A stretch of DNA of 6,045 nucleotides, from assembly GCA_013331415.1 (NCBI GenBank), contig DUGL01000159.1:1-6045 (forward strand), read 5' to 3'. This DNA comes from Methanoregulaceae archaeon. Lineage in GTDB: Archaea; Halobacteriota; Methanomicrobia; Methanomicrobiales; Methanospirillaceae. Every line of letters begins with the position of its first letter. Positions within the stretch are counted from its first letter, which is position 1. The translations under genes and the position numbers were made by a program. The notes below the pieces were generated by a model that was given only the letters and a program-made list of their open reading frames with translations, was not told the origin of the DNA and searched no databases. Below, piece after piece: positions 1 to 5,756 of the stretch.

Positions 1-27
1 GGAACAGCGGACTTCGTCCTTTCCCAC
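1..27 (-). CDS. Possible first codons of a further gene downstream of ruvB (partial)
   Basis: Directly after the ruvB stop codon the minus strand reads GTG followed by eight sense codons (V/M-GKDEVRCS) before the window ends. The codon choice resembles the neighbouring genes. A GGTGGTGA sequence, which would be a good archaeal Shine-Dalgarno site, lies immediately before the GTG, but the spacing is too short for this start. It may instead serve a start outside the window. With nine codons nothing can be said about function; this may simply be intergenic DNA. Confidence 0.2.
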
Positions 28-1020
28 TCACCACCATATCTTCGAGAGATGCCCCCGTGCAGCAGGGGTGGCTTCCCGCCCCTGCGGGGTCCGCTTGATG
101 AGACCGGACTGGATCAGGAACGGCTCGTAGACCTCCTCGATGGTCCGGGCGTCCTCGCCGATAGAGATCGCGAGGGTCTTGAGACCGACCGGACCACCCC
201 CGAAATCCTCCACGATCACCCTCAGGATCCGCCGGTCAACCTCGTCGAGGCCGTTTTTATCGACCCCGAGCATGGTCAGGGCCTTGTCGGCAACGTCCCC
301 ATCAATCGTTCCATCACCCCGGACCAGGGCAAAGTCCCCCACCCGCCGGAGCAGGCGGTTTGCGATCCGGGGGGTTCCCCGGCTCCGTTGCGCGATCCCG
401 GAAGCCCCGGACCCGGTGATCGGAAGGCCCAGGATCCGGGCACTCCGCACCACGATGCGGGCGAGTTCTTCAGGGGTGTAGAGGTTGAGGCGGTAGACCA
501 TGCCGAAACGGTCGCGAAACGGAGAACCGAGCAGCCCGACCCGCGTGGTCGCCCCGATCAGGGTGAACGGGGCAAGATCGATCCGGATGGACCGTGCACT
601 GGGCCCTTCACCGATCATCACGTCGATGCGGAAATCCTCCATCGCAGGGTACAGGATCTCCTCTACAACCGTGGGGAGGCGGTGGATCTCATCGATGAAC
701 AGGACGTCCCCCTCCGCAACAAGGGTCAGGATCGCCGCAAGGTCCCCTGCCTTCTCAAGTACCGGTCCGCTCGTGCAATGGATTGCAGCCCCCATCTCCC
801 GGGCGATGATATGGGCGAGCGTGGTCTTCCCGAGGCCTGGGGGGCCGGAGAAAAGGGTATGGTCAAGAGAGGTCTTTCGCTTCTGCGCAGCAGCCATCGC
901 GATGGAGAGCATCTCTTTCAGCTGGACCTGCCCGACAAAGTCAGCGAGGCTCTCCGGCCGGATACTGCTCTCATCGATATCCGACTCGCTCAACATCGGC
1001 GTCACCAGTCCCTCATCCAT
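28..1020 (-). CDS. ruvB: RuvB, Holliday junction branch migration ATPase
   Basis: RuvB is the AAA+ hexameric motor that, loaded by RuvA, pumps DNA through Holliday junctions during recombinational repair. The 330-residue length is usual for the family. Visible motifs: the N-terminal RPESLADFVGQ (21-31), Walker A GPPGLGKTT (59-67), Walker B FIDEIH (108-113), sensor 1 GATTR (156-160), the RDRFG arginine-finger segment (169-173), sensor 2 in RGTPRIANRLLRR (214-226), and the C-terminal winged-helix signature GGGPVGL (274-280) with EEVYEPFLIQSGLI (295-308). The start is the ATG two bases after the ruvA TAA, with GGGAG upstream on the minus strand; a second Met at residue 9 is possible because the conserved part begins near residue 20. 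It is the last gene of ruvC-ruvA-ruvB and is probably cotranscribed. One oddity: residue 228 is Gly in RVGDFA, where RuvB proteins I know have Arg (RVRDFA). Confidence 0.97.
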   Translation of the reverse strand: MDEGLVTPMLSESDIDESSIRPESLADFVGQVQLKEMLSIAMAAAQKRKTSLDHTLFSGPPGLGKTTLAHIIAREMGAAIHCTSGPVLEKAGDLAAILTLVAEGDVLFIDEIHRLPTVVEEILYPAMEDFRIDVMIGEGPSARSIRIDLAPFTLIGATTRVGLLGSPFRDRFGMVYRLNLYTPEELARIVVRSARILGLPITGSGASGIAQRSRGTPRIANRLLRRVGDFALVRGDGTIDGDVADKALTMLGVDKNGLDEVDRRILRVIVEDFGGGPVGLKTLAISIGEDARTIEEVYEPFLIQSGLIKRTPQGREATPAARGHLSKIWW

Positions 1021-1022
1021 GG

Positions 1023-1619
1023 TTACCGCTCCCTGAGCGTGGAGAGTGCCGCCCGTACAAGGGATGAGACATCGGGAGGCACACGCTCCCTCTGCACCGC
1101 CTCGACCGCCAGAGCTGATTCCTTCTGCGAGAAGCCGAGGGCAACAAGGGCCCGCTCTGCGTCCCTCCGTACCGGGTCACCTCCCGAAGGCAGCCCGGCA
1201 CAGAGCCCCGCTGCCTTCTTCTTCATCTTGTCACCGAGCTCGAGGATCAGTCGCTTCGCGCTCTTCTCCCCTATCCCGGAGATCCCGGTGAGGACCTTCG
1301 CATCTTCGGCAAGGATTGCCCCGACAAACTCAGGGATGCTGATCTGGGAGAGTATCGTGAGAGCGAGCACCGGCCCCACCCGGGTGACCGAGATCAGCAT
1401 CCTGAAGAGCTCCACCTCGCTCCGCGAGAGAAAACCGTACAGGAACGGCTCGCCGTCCCGCACAGCGAGGTGGGTGTGGACCCGTACTGCTCCTGCAACA
1501 CCGGAGAGCTCCTGGATTGCCCTGTCTGTCATATGGATCTCGAAGCCGACCCCGGAAACATCGATGACCACCACCCCGTCCCCGCACCAGGCAACCGTTC
1601 CGCAGAGGAGTGCGATCAT
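1023..1619 (-). CDS. ruvA: RuvA, Holliday junction-binding subunit
   Basis: RuvA tetramers bind the four-way junction, hold it open in a square-planar form and load RuvB. The 198 residues fit the family. An N-terminal OB-fold domain (about 1-63) ends in the conserved LYGF (60-63). A helix-hairpin-helix domain follows with two HhH motifs, RVGPVLAL (80-87) and GISGIGEKSAKRLILEL (114-130). After a linker, the RuvB-contacting domain III covers about 153-198 (DAERALVALGF, then SSLVRAALSTL). The ATG overlaps the ruvC stop as ATGA, with GGTGA seven bases upstream, so the start is well supported and translation is likely coupled. Oddities: the acidic-pin segment is VRDGE (53-57) rather than the common VRED, and the first HhH has Arg80 and Val84 where E. 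coli has Gly and Lys (GVGPK). These may be lineage-specific. The overall assignment is not in doubt. Confidence 0.96.
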   Translation of the reverse strand: MIALLCGTVAWCGDGVVVIDVSGVGFEIHMTDRAIQELSGVAGAVRVHTHLAVRDGEPFLYGFLSRSEVELFRMLISVTRVGPVLALTILSQISIPEFVGAILAEDAKVLTGISGIGEKSAKRLILELGDKMKKKAAGLCAGLPSGGDPVRRDAERALVALGFSQKESALAVEAVQRERVPPDVSSLVRAALSTLRER

Positions 1620-2098
1620 GGCTCTCTCACCACGTGGAGATGGCAGAGCGCGACAGCGAGTCCGTCTGCCACGTCATCCGGCTTCGGTATCTCCGGCAGG
1701 TCGAGGAGCCGGCGTATCATCTCCTGCATCTGCCGTTTGTCAGCCCTCCCGGACCCGGTGATCGCCTGCTTCACCTGGTTTGGCGTATACTCCGCAACCG
1801 GTATCCCGTGACGCTGTGCGGCAAGCAGGATCACCCCCCGCACTTCTGCCACGTTCAGCGCAGACGAAACGTTTCGCGAGAAGAAGAGTTTCTCCATGGC
1901 CATCCACCCGGGACGGTGCTCACCGATGATCCCGCAGACCCGGGTATAGATCTCCTCCAGCCGCTCAGGGGTCGTGCTCTTTTTTCCGGAGGTCCGGATA
2001 CAGTCGTAGCAGAGAACGGCACGTACCCTTCCATCCAGCGATTCGATAACGCCATACCCGACCGTGGCGAGGCCGGGATCGATTCCCAGTACTCTCAT
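1616..2098 (-). CDS. ruvC: RuvC, Holliday junction resolvase (crossover junction endonuclease)
   Basis: RuvC is a dimeric, metal-dependent, RNase H-fold endonuclease that nicks Holliday junctions symmetrically. The 160-residue protein has the full catalytic set: Asp7 in GIDPG, Glu69 in MEKLFFSRN, and Asp142 and Asp145 in PDDVADGLAVALCH. The conserved GSGRADKRQMQ loop (115-125) is also present. The start is the ATG at 2098 (MRVLGIDPG), which matches the family N-terminus; AGGA lies about eight bases upstream. The frame stays open upstream to 2293, but that extension is not RuvC-like and is left out. This is the first gene of the ruvCAB operon, and its stop overlaps the ruvA start by ATGA. Most archaea resolve junctions with the unrelated Hjc, so a bacterial-type RuvC here suggests an acquired operon if the host is archaeal. 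Confidence 0.96.
   Translation of the reverse strand: MRVLGIDPGLATVGYGVIESLDGRVRAVLCYDCIRTSGKKSTTPERLEEIYTRVCGIIGEHRPGWMAMEKLFFSRNVSSALNVAEVRGVILLAAQRHGIPVAEYTPNQVKQAITGSGRADKRQMQEMIRRLLDLPEIPKPDDVADGLAVALCHLHVVREP
1627..1631 (-). promoter_or_regulatory. Shine-Dalgarno site of ruvA inside the end of ruvC
   Basis: The minus strand reads GGTGA here, seven bases before the ruvA ATG and within the last codons of ruvC. It is complementary to the usual 3' end of 16S rRNA and decides the ruvA start. It also supports translational coupling of ruvC and ruvA. Confidence 0.6.
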
Positions 2099-2147
2099 GC
2101 ACTCGTTCCTGTAGAGGGGGCAGCAGTATGAGTGAATGTGCGCCTGA

Positions 2148-2166
2148 TCAACATATCCTTTTGCCT
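2148..2166 (-). promoter_or_regulatory. Candidate ruvCAB promoter (TATA/BRE-like)
   Basis: On the minus strand a purine- and A-rich stretch, GGCAAAAGGATATGTTGA, lies 50 to 70 bases before the ruvC ATG. It resembles an archaeal BRE followed by a weak TATA box. A start site about 25 bases downstream would leave a leader of roughly 25-30 bases. It is the most AT-rich spot close to ruvC, but the match to a TATA consensus is imperfect. Confidence 0.3.
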
Positions 2167-2233
2167 TTCTCGAAAAACTGACATTTCCCGGCTCTTTTAC
2201 ACGCAGGGACCCTTGCGATCCGCGCAACCGATT

Positions 2234-2272
2234 TCCTGCTGGTGTACTGGCGAGAGTGCCAGGGTAGCAGGA
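2234..2272. repeat. Nested inverted repeat (two-part hairpin)
   Basis: An outer 7-base stem (TCCTGCT at 2234-2240 with AGCAGGA at 2266-2272) encloses an inner 5-base stem (CTGGC at 2247-2251 with GCCAG at 2258-2262) around a 6-base loop. Both stems are perfect. It lies about 140 bases upstream of ruvC and inside the interrupted plus-strand frame. There is no T-run on either side, so it is not a classical terminator. The role is unknown, and chance is possible in GC-rich DNA. Confidence 0.4.
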
Positions 2273-2280
2273 TTCCAGGC

Positions 2281-2313
2281 CATGGCTGGACAATCCCCCT
2301 CACCTCAGCCATG
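2281..2313. repeat. 8-base inverted repeat CATGGCTG / CAGCCATG
   Basis: CATGGCTG at 2281-2288 is the exact reverse complement of CAGCCATG at 2306-2313, separated by 17 bases. It sits just beyond the nested hairpin. It could be a stem-loop in RNA or a protein-binding site. No functional evidence is visible. Confidence 0.35.
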
Positions 2314-2450
2314 CCCGATGACCGGGAAAGGGGTGATGAACTCCTGCTCGAAAGGGAACTCATGTACAGGGATCCGTCATTCGAATATACCGGAAGCGGA
2401 GCCCCCCATTCCGGGGACGTACCCTGACGATCGGGGGAATACTGCGTGCG

Positions 2451-2474
2451 GGAGAAGTATACCGTAGCTTCTCC
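2451..2474 (-). terminator. Hairpin after the CHAD gene, candidate terminator
   Basis: GGAGAAG at 2451-2457 pairs perfectly with CTTCTCC at 2468-2474 around a 10-base loop. It lies 26 bases past the CHAD gene stop (minus strand) and also just past the end of the plus-strand frame at 2427, where a transcription end would be expected. No T-run follows on either strand, so a classical intrinsic terminator is not proven. Confidence 0.35.
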
Positions 2475-2500
2475 ACTCCTGGTTATCGGTACCTGCAGGA

Positions 2501-3460
2501 TCAGCGCGGCATTTCCCCGGCGACCTGCTCCCTGCGGGGACTCTCCCAGAACCGGACAAACCGCCGATAGAGGCGCTCGCGCTCCTGCTTTTGTTCGAGG
2601 ACCAGGTCAGCGATCCCGGGACCGCTGCGGAATCGGGCGGGGATACTGCCGCTTCCCCCTTCACCCTGATTTCCATCGGTTTGCAGGGCAGCGATCCAGA
2701 CATCACAGTCATGCATTTCACCGAGGATGTCCTGGAGGGTCCGGAGTGCCCCGATGGGCTTTTTGAACGAGCCGTTGCACGCCGCATTGAAGATCTCCAT
2801 CGTGTACCGGAGCTTCTTTGCCGCGATACGCATGGCATGGTGCTGGTCAATGGCACCCGGTTCCCGGATATACGGCTCATAGGCGAGCAGGGCTGCTCTG
2901 CGCCTTCTCACCCTCCGGGCAGCCTCTTTTTGGAGGGATACTTCCTTCTTCTCCCGCTTACGGCCACGGCTCAGCTCATCGAGGAAACCGGCAAGGATCC
3001 CGTCCCCGGAGAACACCCCGGTGATCTCCTCGATCCCCGGCTGGAGCAGGGCCCGTTCATCTCTGAGGTATGCCAGCAGGGATTCGACCCCTGAAAAATC
3101 AGGAGCACTCCCGGGAGAGGTCCGGGATGCGCTGGTGTCGTCATCCCCCTTTTTTGCCAGGTATTCCTCGAGAAAGGCGATCTGGACATCCAGGTCCCGG
3201 GCCCGTCCCAGTGAAGACGTGATCGCGCGGATTGCGCGTGACCACTCCCGGTATCGTTTCCCGGGAAAACAGGGAGCGAAGACCGGGAGGGCCGCCCGGA
3301 GACGCCGTGAAGCGACCCGCATACGGTGCACATGCCCGCGGTCGTCACCAGTCCGCGCCCCTTCCGCCTCCCGGAGCAGTGCAGAATACTGCTTCTGCAG
3401 GTACCGGGTCCCGTAGGTACAGAGACCGGGATCCCGGTATTCACCCTTGTTTCGTGCCAT
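2501..3460 (-). CDS. CHAD domain protein (polyphosphate-binding, histidine-rich alpha-helical)
   Basis: CHAD domains are helical modules with conserved His and basic residues that bind inorganic polyphosphate; some are fused to or sit beside CYTH or Ppk proteins. This 319-residue protein is essentially one CHAD domain made of two repeats. The first has HRMRVASRRLR (45-55) and LGRARDLDV (84-92). The second has HAMRIAAKKLRY (208-219) and LGEMHDCDVW (246-255). A highly basic stretch around 166-188 (RGRKREKK, then ARRVRRRR) suits binding of a polyanion. There is no signal peptide or membrane segment, so it is probably cytoplasmic. The start at 3460 has GGAGGGTGG nine bases upstream and lies 20 bases inside the end of ppk1, showing cotranscription and probable translational coupling. 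The family call is firm; the exact role (polyphosphate storage, granule organisation or Ppk regulation) is inferred from the neighbour. Confidence 0.9.
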   Translation of the reverse strand: MARNKGEYRDPGLCTYGTRYLQKQYSALLREAEGARTGDDRGHVHRMRVASRRLRAALPVFAPCFPGKRYREWSRAIRAITSSLGRARDLDVQIAFLEEYLAKKGDDDTSASRTSPGSAPDFSGVESLLAYLRDERALLQPGIEEITGVFSGDGILAGFLDELSRGRKREKKEVSLQKEAARRVRRRRAALLAYEPYIREPGAIDQHHAMRIAAKKLRYTMEIFNAACNGSFKKPIGALRTLQDILGEMHDCDVWIAALQTDGNQGEGGSGSIPARFRSGPGIADLVLEQKQERERLYRRFVRFWESPRREQVAGEMPR

Positions 3461-5597
3461 CTCCTCTCGCCACCCTCCACGACCCCCGGTTGGCTATGCA
3501 CCATTCCTGCGCATTGCAGAGACGATGACCCGGTGTACGCTCCGCCCTCACATAGGTCCCGTTCGCCAGAAGGACACGGTTCTTCACGTTGTCTGCGAGG
3601 TGGACCGGCAGGATCATCGTGGTGAGCCAGGACCGGAGCGCAGGATCCTCGATAGGGAAGAGCACCTCGATCCGCCGGTCAAGGTTCCGCGGCATCAGGT
3701 CCGCACTCCCGGCAAGCACCTCCTCGTCCCCCCCGTTCCTGAAATAGTAGAGCCGGGTGTGTTCAAGGAACCTTCCCACCAGGGAGCTGACCGTGATCTG
3801 CTCGCTGGTCCCCGGTATACCCGGCCGGAGACCGCAGATACCCCGGACCTGGAGCTGGATGCTCACCCCTTCCCGGGATGCCCGGTACAGGGCGAGGATA
3901 CACTCCCGGTCCACCAGGGCATTCATCTTGAAGATGATGCAGCCGTCACCGTGTTCCCGGTGCCGTGCGATCTCGCGCTCTATCCTTGAGAGGATGCCCT
4001 CCCGCAAACCCTGCGGGGCGACGAGGAGTTTCCGGTAGGTTTTTTGCTCGGCGCAACCGGTCAGGGCATTGAAGAGGTCCGCCGCATCAGCCGCGGTCAT
4101 GGGATCTGCGGTAAAGAACCCGTGATCGGTATAGACCCTGCTGGACTGGGCATTGTAGTTCCCGGTCCCCATGTGGACATAGGTCCGTATCCCGTCATGC
4201 TCACGCCGGACGACCATGCAGATCTTGGCATGGACCTTGAGGCCCGGGAGGCCATATACCACGTGAACCCCCGCCCGTTCGAGCGCCCGTGCCCACCCGA
4301 TGTTGTTCTCCTCGTCAAACCGGGCTTTGAGTTCGACCAGCACCGCAACCGCTTTCCGGTTCTCCCGCGCCTCAAGGAGGGCATCGACCACCGGAGAGTC
4401 CTTCCCGACCCGGTAGAGGGTGATCTTGATCGCGAGGACGGCCGGGTCGCGGGCTGCATGGTGGAGGAAGCTCGTAACCGGGGAGAAACTCTCGTACGGG
4501 TGGAAGAGGAGGACATCCTTCGTCCGGATACGGGAGAAGATCTGGTCCCCTTCACAGAGACCGGCCGGGATCGCGGGGATGAACGGGATATCTTTCAGGT
4601 CAGGACAGTCAAGGTCCAGGATCTCCATCAGCTCCGCCATCCCGAGCGGCGTACGGACAGCATAGAACATGTCCGGGGCTACGCCGAGTTTCTTCCCTAT
4701 CATCGCACAGGTGGATGCCGGCATCCCGGGAGCCATCTCAACGCGGACCGGGGCGCCAACCCGCCTCTGTTCAACGCTCTCCTCCACTGCCGTGAGGAGG
4801 TCTGATGCTTCGTCCTCCTCGATCTCGAGGTCCGCGTCCCGGGTGACCCGGAACGAGAATGCGTTCTCCACGTGGTACCCGGGAAAGAGCAGGTCCAGGT
4901 TTGCCGTGATGAGATCTTCGAGAAAGACCAAGGTCCCGGCGCCAGCCCTGCCCGGCTCCCCTGCCAGGGGAACCCGGACCAGCCGCGGGAAGAGCCGGGT
5001 CGGGACTTTTACCCGGGCAAAGTGCTCTTTTCCGGATCCCGGATGCCTGAGGGTCACCGCGAGGTTGAGGGAGAGGTTCGAGATGAACGGGAACGGATGC
5101 GAGGTATCAAACGCGAGTGGCGTAAGCACAGGATAGATCTCCCTCCTGAAATACTCACGGGCAGCTCCCTTCTCCTCCCCTCCCAGATCCCCGATCCGGG
5201 AGATCCGGATCCCTGCCTCAGCGAGAGCAGGGACGAGCTCCTGCTCCCAGAGCAGGGAGAGCCTGGCAAGCATCGGCTCAAGAACCCGGTGGATGGCCAC
5301 GAGCTGTTCCCGGGGACTCATCCCGTCGGGTGGAGGTTCACGGACCCCCTGCGAGAGCTGCCGCTTCAGGCCGGAGACCCGTATCATGAAGAATTCGTCG
5401 AGATTGTTCGAGAAGATCGCAAGGAACTTCACCCGTTCCAGGAGCGGTTGGGTGGGATCCTCTGCTTCCTGCAGGACACGCCGGTTGAACTCGAGCCAGC
5501 TCAGTTCGCGGTTGATGAACAGGGCCGGGTTCTCAAGCAGGGAACAACCGTTCCCGCGTGCCGCCTCACCTTCCATTGCGCGATCCGCTCCGGTCAT
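3441..5597 (-). CDS. ppk1: Polyphosphate kinase Ppk1
   Basis: Ppk1 reversibly transfers the terminal phosphate of ATP onto a growing inorganic polyphosphate chain through a phosphohistidine. The 718-residue length is typical. Motifs in order: the N-terminal domain start FINRELSWLEFNRRVL (27-42), the nucleotide-contacting IFSNNLDEFFMIRVSGLKRQ (61-80), YPVLTPLAFDTSHPFPF (155-171), FHPYESFSPV (365-374), ITLYRVGKDSPVVDAL (392-407), ELKARFDEENN (422-432), and the phospholipase-D-like KVHAK (454-458), whose His456 should be the phosphorylated residue. HMGTGNYN (475-482) follows, and LEHTRLYYF (611-619) holds the second conserved His (613). The ATG at 5597 has CGGAG seven bases upstream on the minus strand; Met8 is a possible alternative. 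It is the first gene of a two-gene operon with the CHAD protein, which overlaps its 3' end by 20 bases. All catalytic motifs look intact. Confidence 0.97.
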   Translation of the reverse strand: MTGADRAMEGEAARGNGCSLLENPALFINRELSWLEFNRRVLQEAEDPTQPLLERVKFLAIFSNNLDEFFMIRVSGLKRQLSQGVREPPPDGMSPREQLVAIHRVLEPMLARLSLLWEQELVPALAEAGIRISRIGDLGGEEKGAAREYFRREIYPVLTPLAFDTSHPFPFISNLSLNLAVTLRHPGSGKEHFARVKVPTRLFPRLVRVPLAGEPGRAGAGTLVFLEDLITANLDLLFPGYHVENAFSFRVTRDADLEIEEDEASDLLTAVEESVEQRRVGAPVRVEMAPGMPASTCAMIGKKLGVAPDMFYAVRTPLGMAELMEILDLDCPDLKDIPFIPAIPAGLCEGDQIFSRIRTKDVLLFHPYESFSPVTSFLHHAARDPAVLAIKITLYRVGKDSPVVDALLEARENRKAVAVLVELKARFDEENNIGWARALERAGVHVVYGLPGLKVHAKICMVVRREHDGIRTYVHMGTGNYNAQSSRVYTDHGFFTADPMTAADAADLFNALTGCAEQKTYRKLLVAPQGLREGILSRIEREIARHREHGDGCIIFKMNALVDRECILALYRASREGVSIQLQVRGICGLRPGIPGTSEQITVSSLVGRFLEHTRLYYFRNGGDEEVLAGSADLMPRNLDRRIEVLFPIEDPALRSWLTTMILPVHLADNVKNRVLLANGTYVRAERTPGHRLCNAQEWCIANRGSWRVARGDGTKQG

Positions 5598-5619
5598 CTT
5601 CCCGCTCCGTCCTGTTTCT

Positions 5620-5643
5620 GATACTAGGAGATTCGGATACTAG
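5620..5643. repeat. Direct repeat GATACTAG x2 in the ppk1 leader
   Basis: GATACTAG occurs at 5620-5627 and again at 5636-5643, a period of 16 bases. Overlapping them is an inverted pair, GATTC at 5630-5634 and GAATC at 5643-5647. The block starts 22 bases before the ppk1 ATG and would lie around or just after its transcription start if the TATA-like box near 5670 is used. This is a plausible operator position. No regulator is recognisable from the motif. Confidence 0.4.
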
Positions 5644-5665
5644 AATCTTTAGGCCGGGTTCAGGA

Positions 5666-5676
5666 CCAAAAATACT
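5666..5676. promoter_or_regulatory. AT-rich box, candidate TATA element between divergent genes
   Basis: CCAAAAATACT on the plus strand (AGTATTTTTGG on the minus strand) is the main A/T stretch in the ppk1 side of this divergent region. On the minus strand it is about 70 bases before the ppk1 ATG and could be its TATA box, with initiation near 5645. On the plus strand it resembles BRE plus TATA and could drive the gene at 5757 with a leader of about 55 bases. The direction cannot be decided by eye. Confidence 0.35.
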
Positions 5677-5679
5677 TCT

Positions 5680-5694
5680 CCTGCCCCCCGCAGG
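5680..5694. repeat. Small GC hairpin CCTGC-CCCCC-GCAGG
   Basis: A perfect 5-base stem (5680-5684 with 5690-5694) encloses a loop of five C. It lies between the two AT-rich boxes of the divergent promoter region. It could be a regulator site or a leader structure of the plus-strand gene, but it is short enough to be chance. Confidence 0.25.
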
Positions 5695-5705
5695 GCACCA
5701 TCATA

Positions 5706-5720
5706 CCAAACAGTTTTAGT
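5706..5720 (+). promoter_or_regulatory. Second candidate BRE/TATA for the plus-strand gene
   Basis: CCAAACAGTTTTAGT has a BRE-like CCAAAC followed by a T/A-rich octamer, 37-50 bases before the ATG at 5757. Initiation about 25 bases downstream would leave a short leader that still contains the GTGAT ribosome site. I slightly prefer this over the box at 5666-5676 for this gene. Confidence 0.3.
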
Positions 5721-5746
5721 AGTCACTCGTCAATCTATCTTCTGCC

Positions 5747-5751
5747 GTGAT
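5747..5751 (+). promoter_or_regulatory. Shine-Dalgarno site GTGAT of the gene at 5757
   Basis: GTGAT lies five bases before the ATG and matches the GGAGGTGAT complement of the 16S 3' end. It supports 5757 as the start over the in-frame ATG at 5778. Confidence 0.45.
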
Positions 5752-5756
5752 TGACC

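Larger units (their letters stand above)
2128..2427 (+). pseudogene. Interrupted small reading frame, probable gene remnant (unknown function)
   Basis: An ATG at 2128, with a GAGGGGG stretch upstream, opens a frame of 17 codons (MSECAPDQHILLPFSKN) that ends in TGA at 2179-2181. The same frame then continues without a stop to TGA at 2425-2427. The second part has a protein-like composition (for example ATDFLLVYWREC, then DDRERGDELLLEREL) and codon use like the gene at 5757; the other frames across it are rich in Ser, Arg and Pro, as shadows usually are. Two readings are possible: a decayed gene of about 98 residues with one nonsense codon, or a small intact gene starting at GTG 2242 (61 residues) with no clear ribosome site. 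I do not recognise the protein. Its start lies only 29 bases from the divergent ruvC start, so the probable ruvC promoter falls inside it, which favours decay. Confidence 0.35.

Noticed and set aside
49..1761. A 570-codon plus-strand open frame
   Set aside because: It is antisense to ruvB and ruvA, which have complete family motifs. Its protein is rich in Pro, Arg, Gly and Asp with no recognisable domain, as expected for a shadow in GC-rich DNA.
2179..2181. TGA read as selenocysteine in the plus-strand frame
   Set aside because: No SECIS-like element or selenoprotein family match is visible, and decay or a later start is the simpler explanation.
2197..2283. Minus-strand 28-codon frame (MAWNPATLALSP...) with GAGGTGA upstream
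   Set aside because: The spacing from the GAGGTGA to the ATG is about 16 bases, too long for a ribosome site, and the peptide shows no conserved feature. A leader peptide cannot be supported.
2099..2293. N-terminal extension of RuvC by 65 codons
   Set aside because: The family begins at MRVLGIDPG (2098). The extension has no similarity to RuvC and would run through the probable promoter.
2334..2427. C/D-box small RNA, suggested by GTGATGA at 2334-2340 and CTGA at 2424-2427
   Set aside because: The 94-base span is longer than usual for archaeal C/D RNAs, I found no C'/D' pair or terminal stem, and both boxes are short enough to occur by chance.
2377..2880. Minus-strand 167-codon frame overlapping the CHAD gene end
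   Set aside because: It is a Ser/Arg/Gly-rich out-of-frame shadow of the CHAD gene.
4044..5621. Two long plus-strand frames (4044-4805 and 4872-5621)
   Set aside because: Both are antisense to ppk1 and give Pro-, Arg- and Gly-rich translations without motifs. The ppk1 frame is certain.
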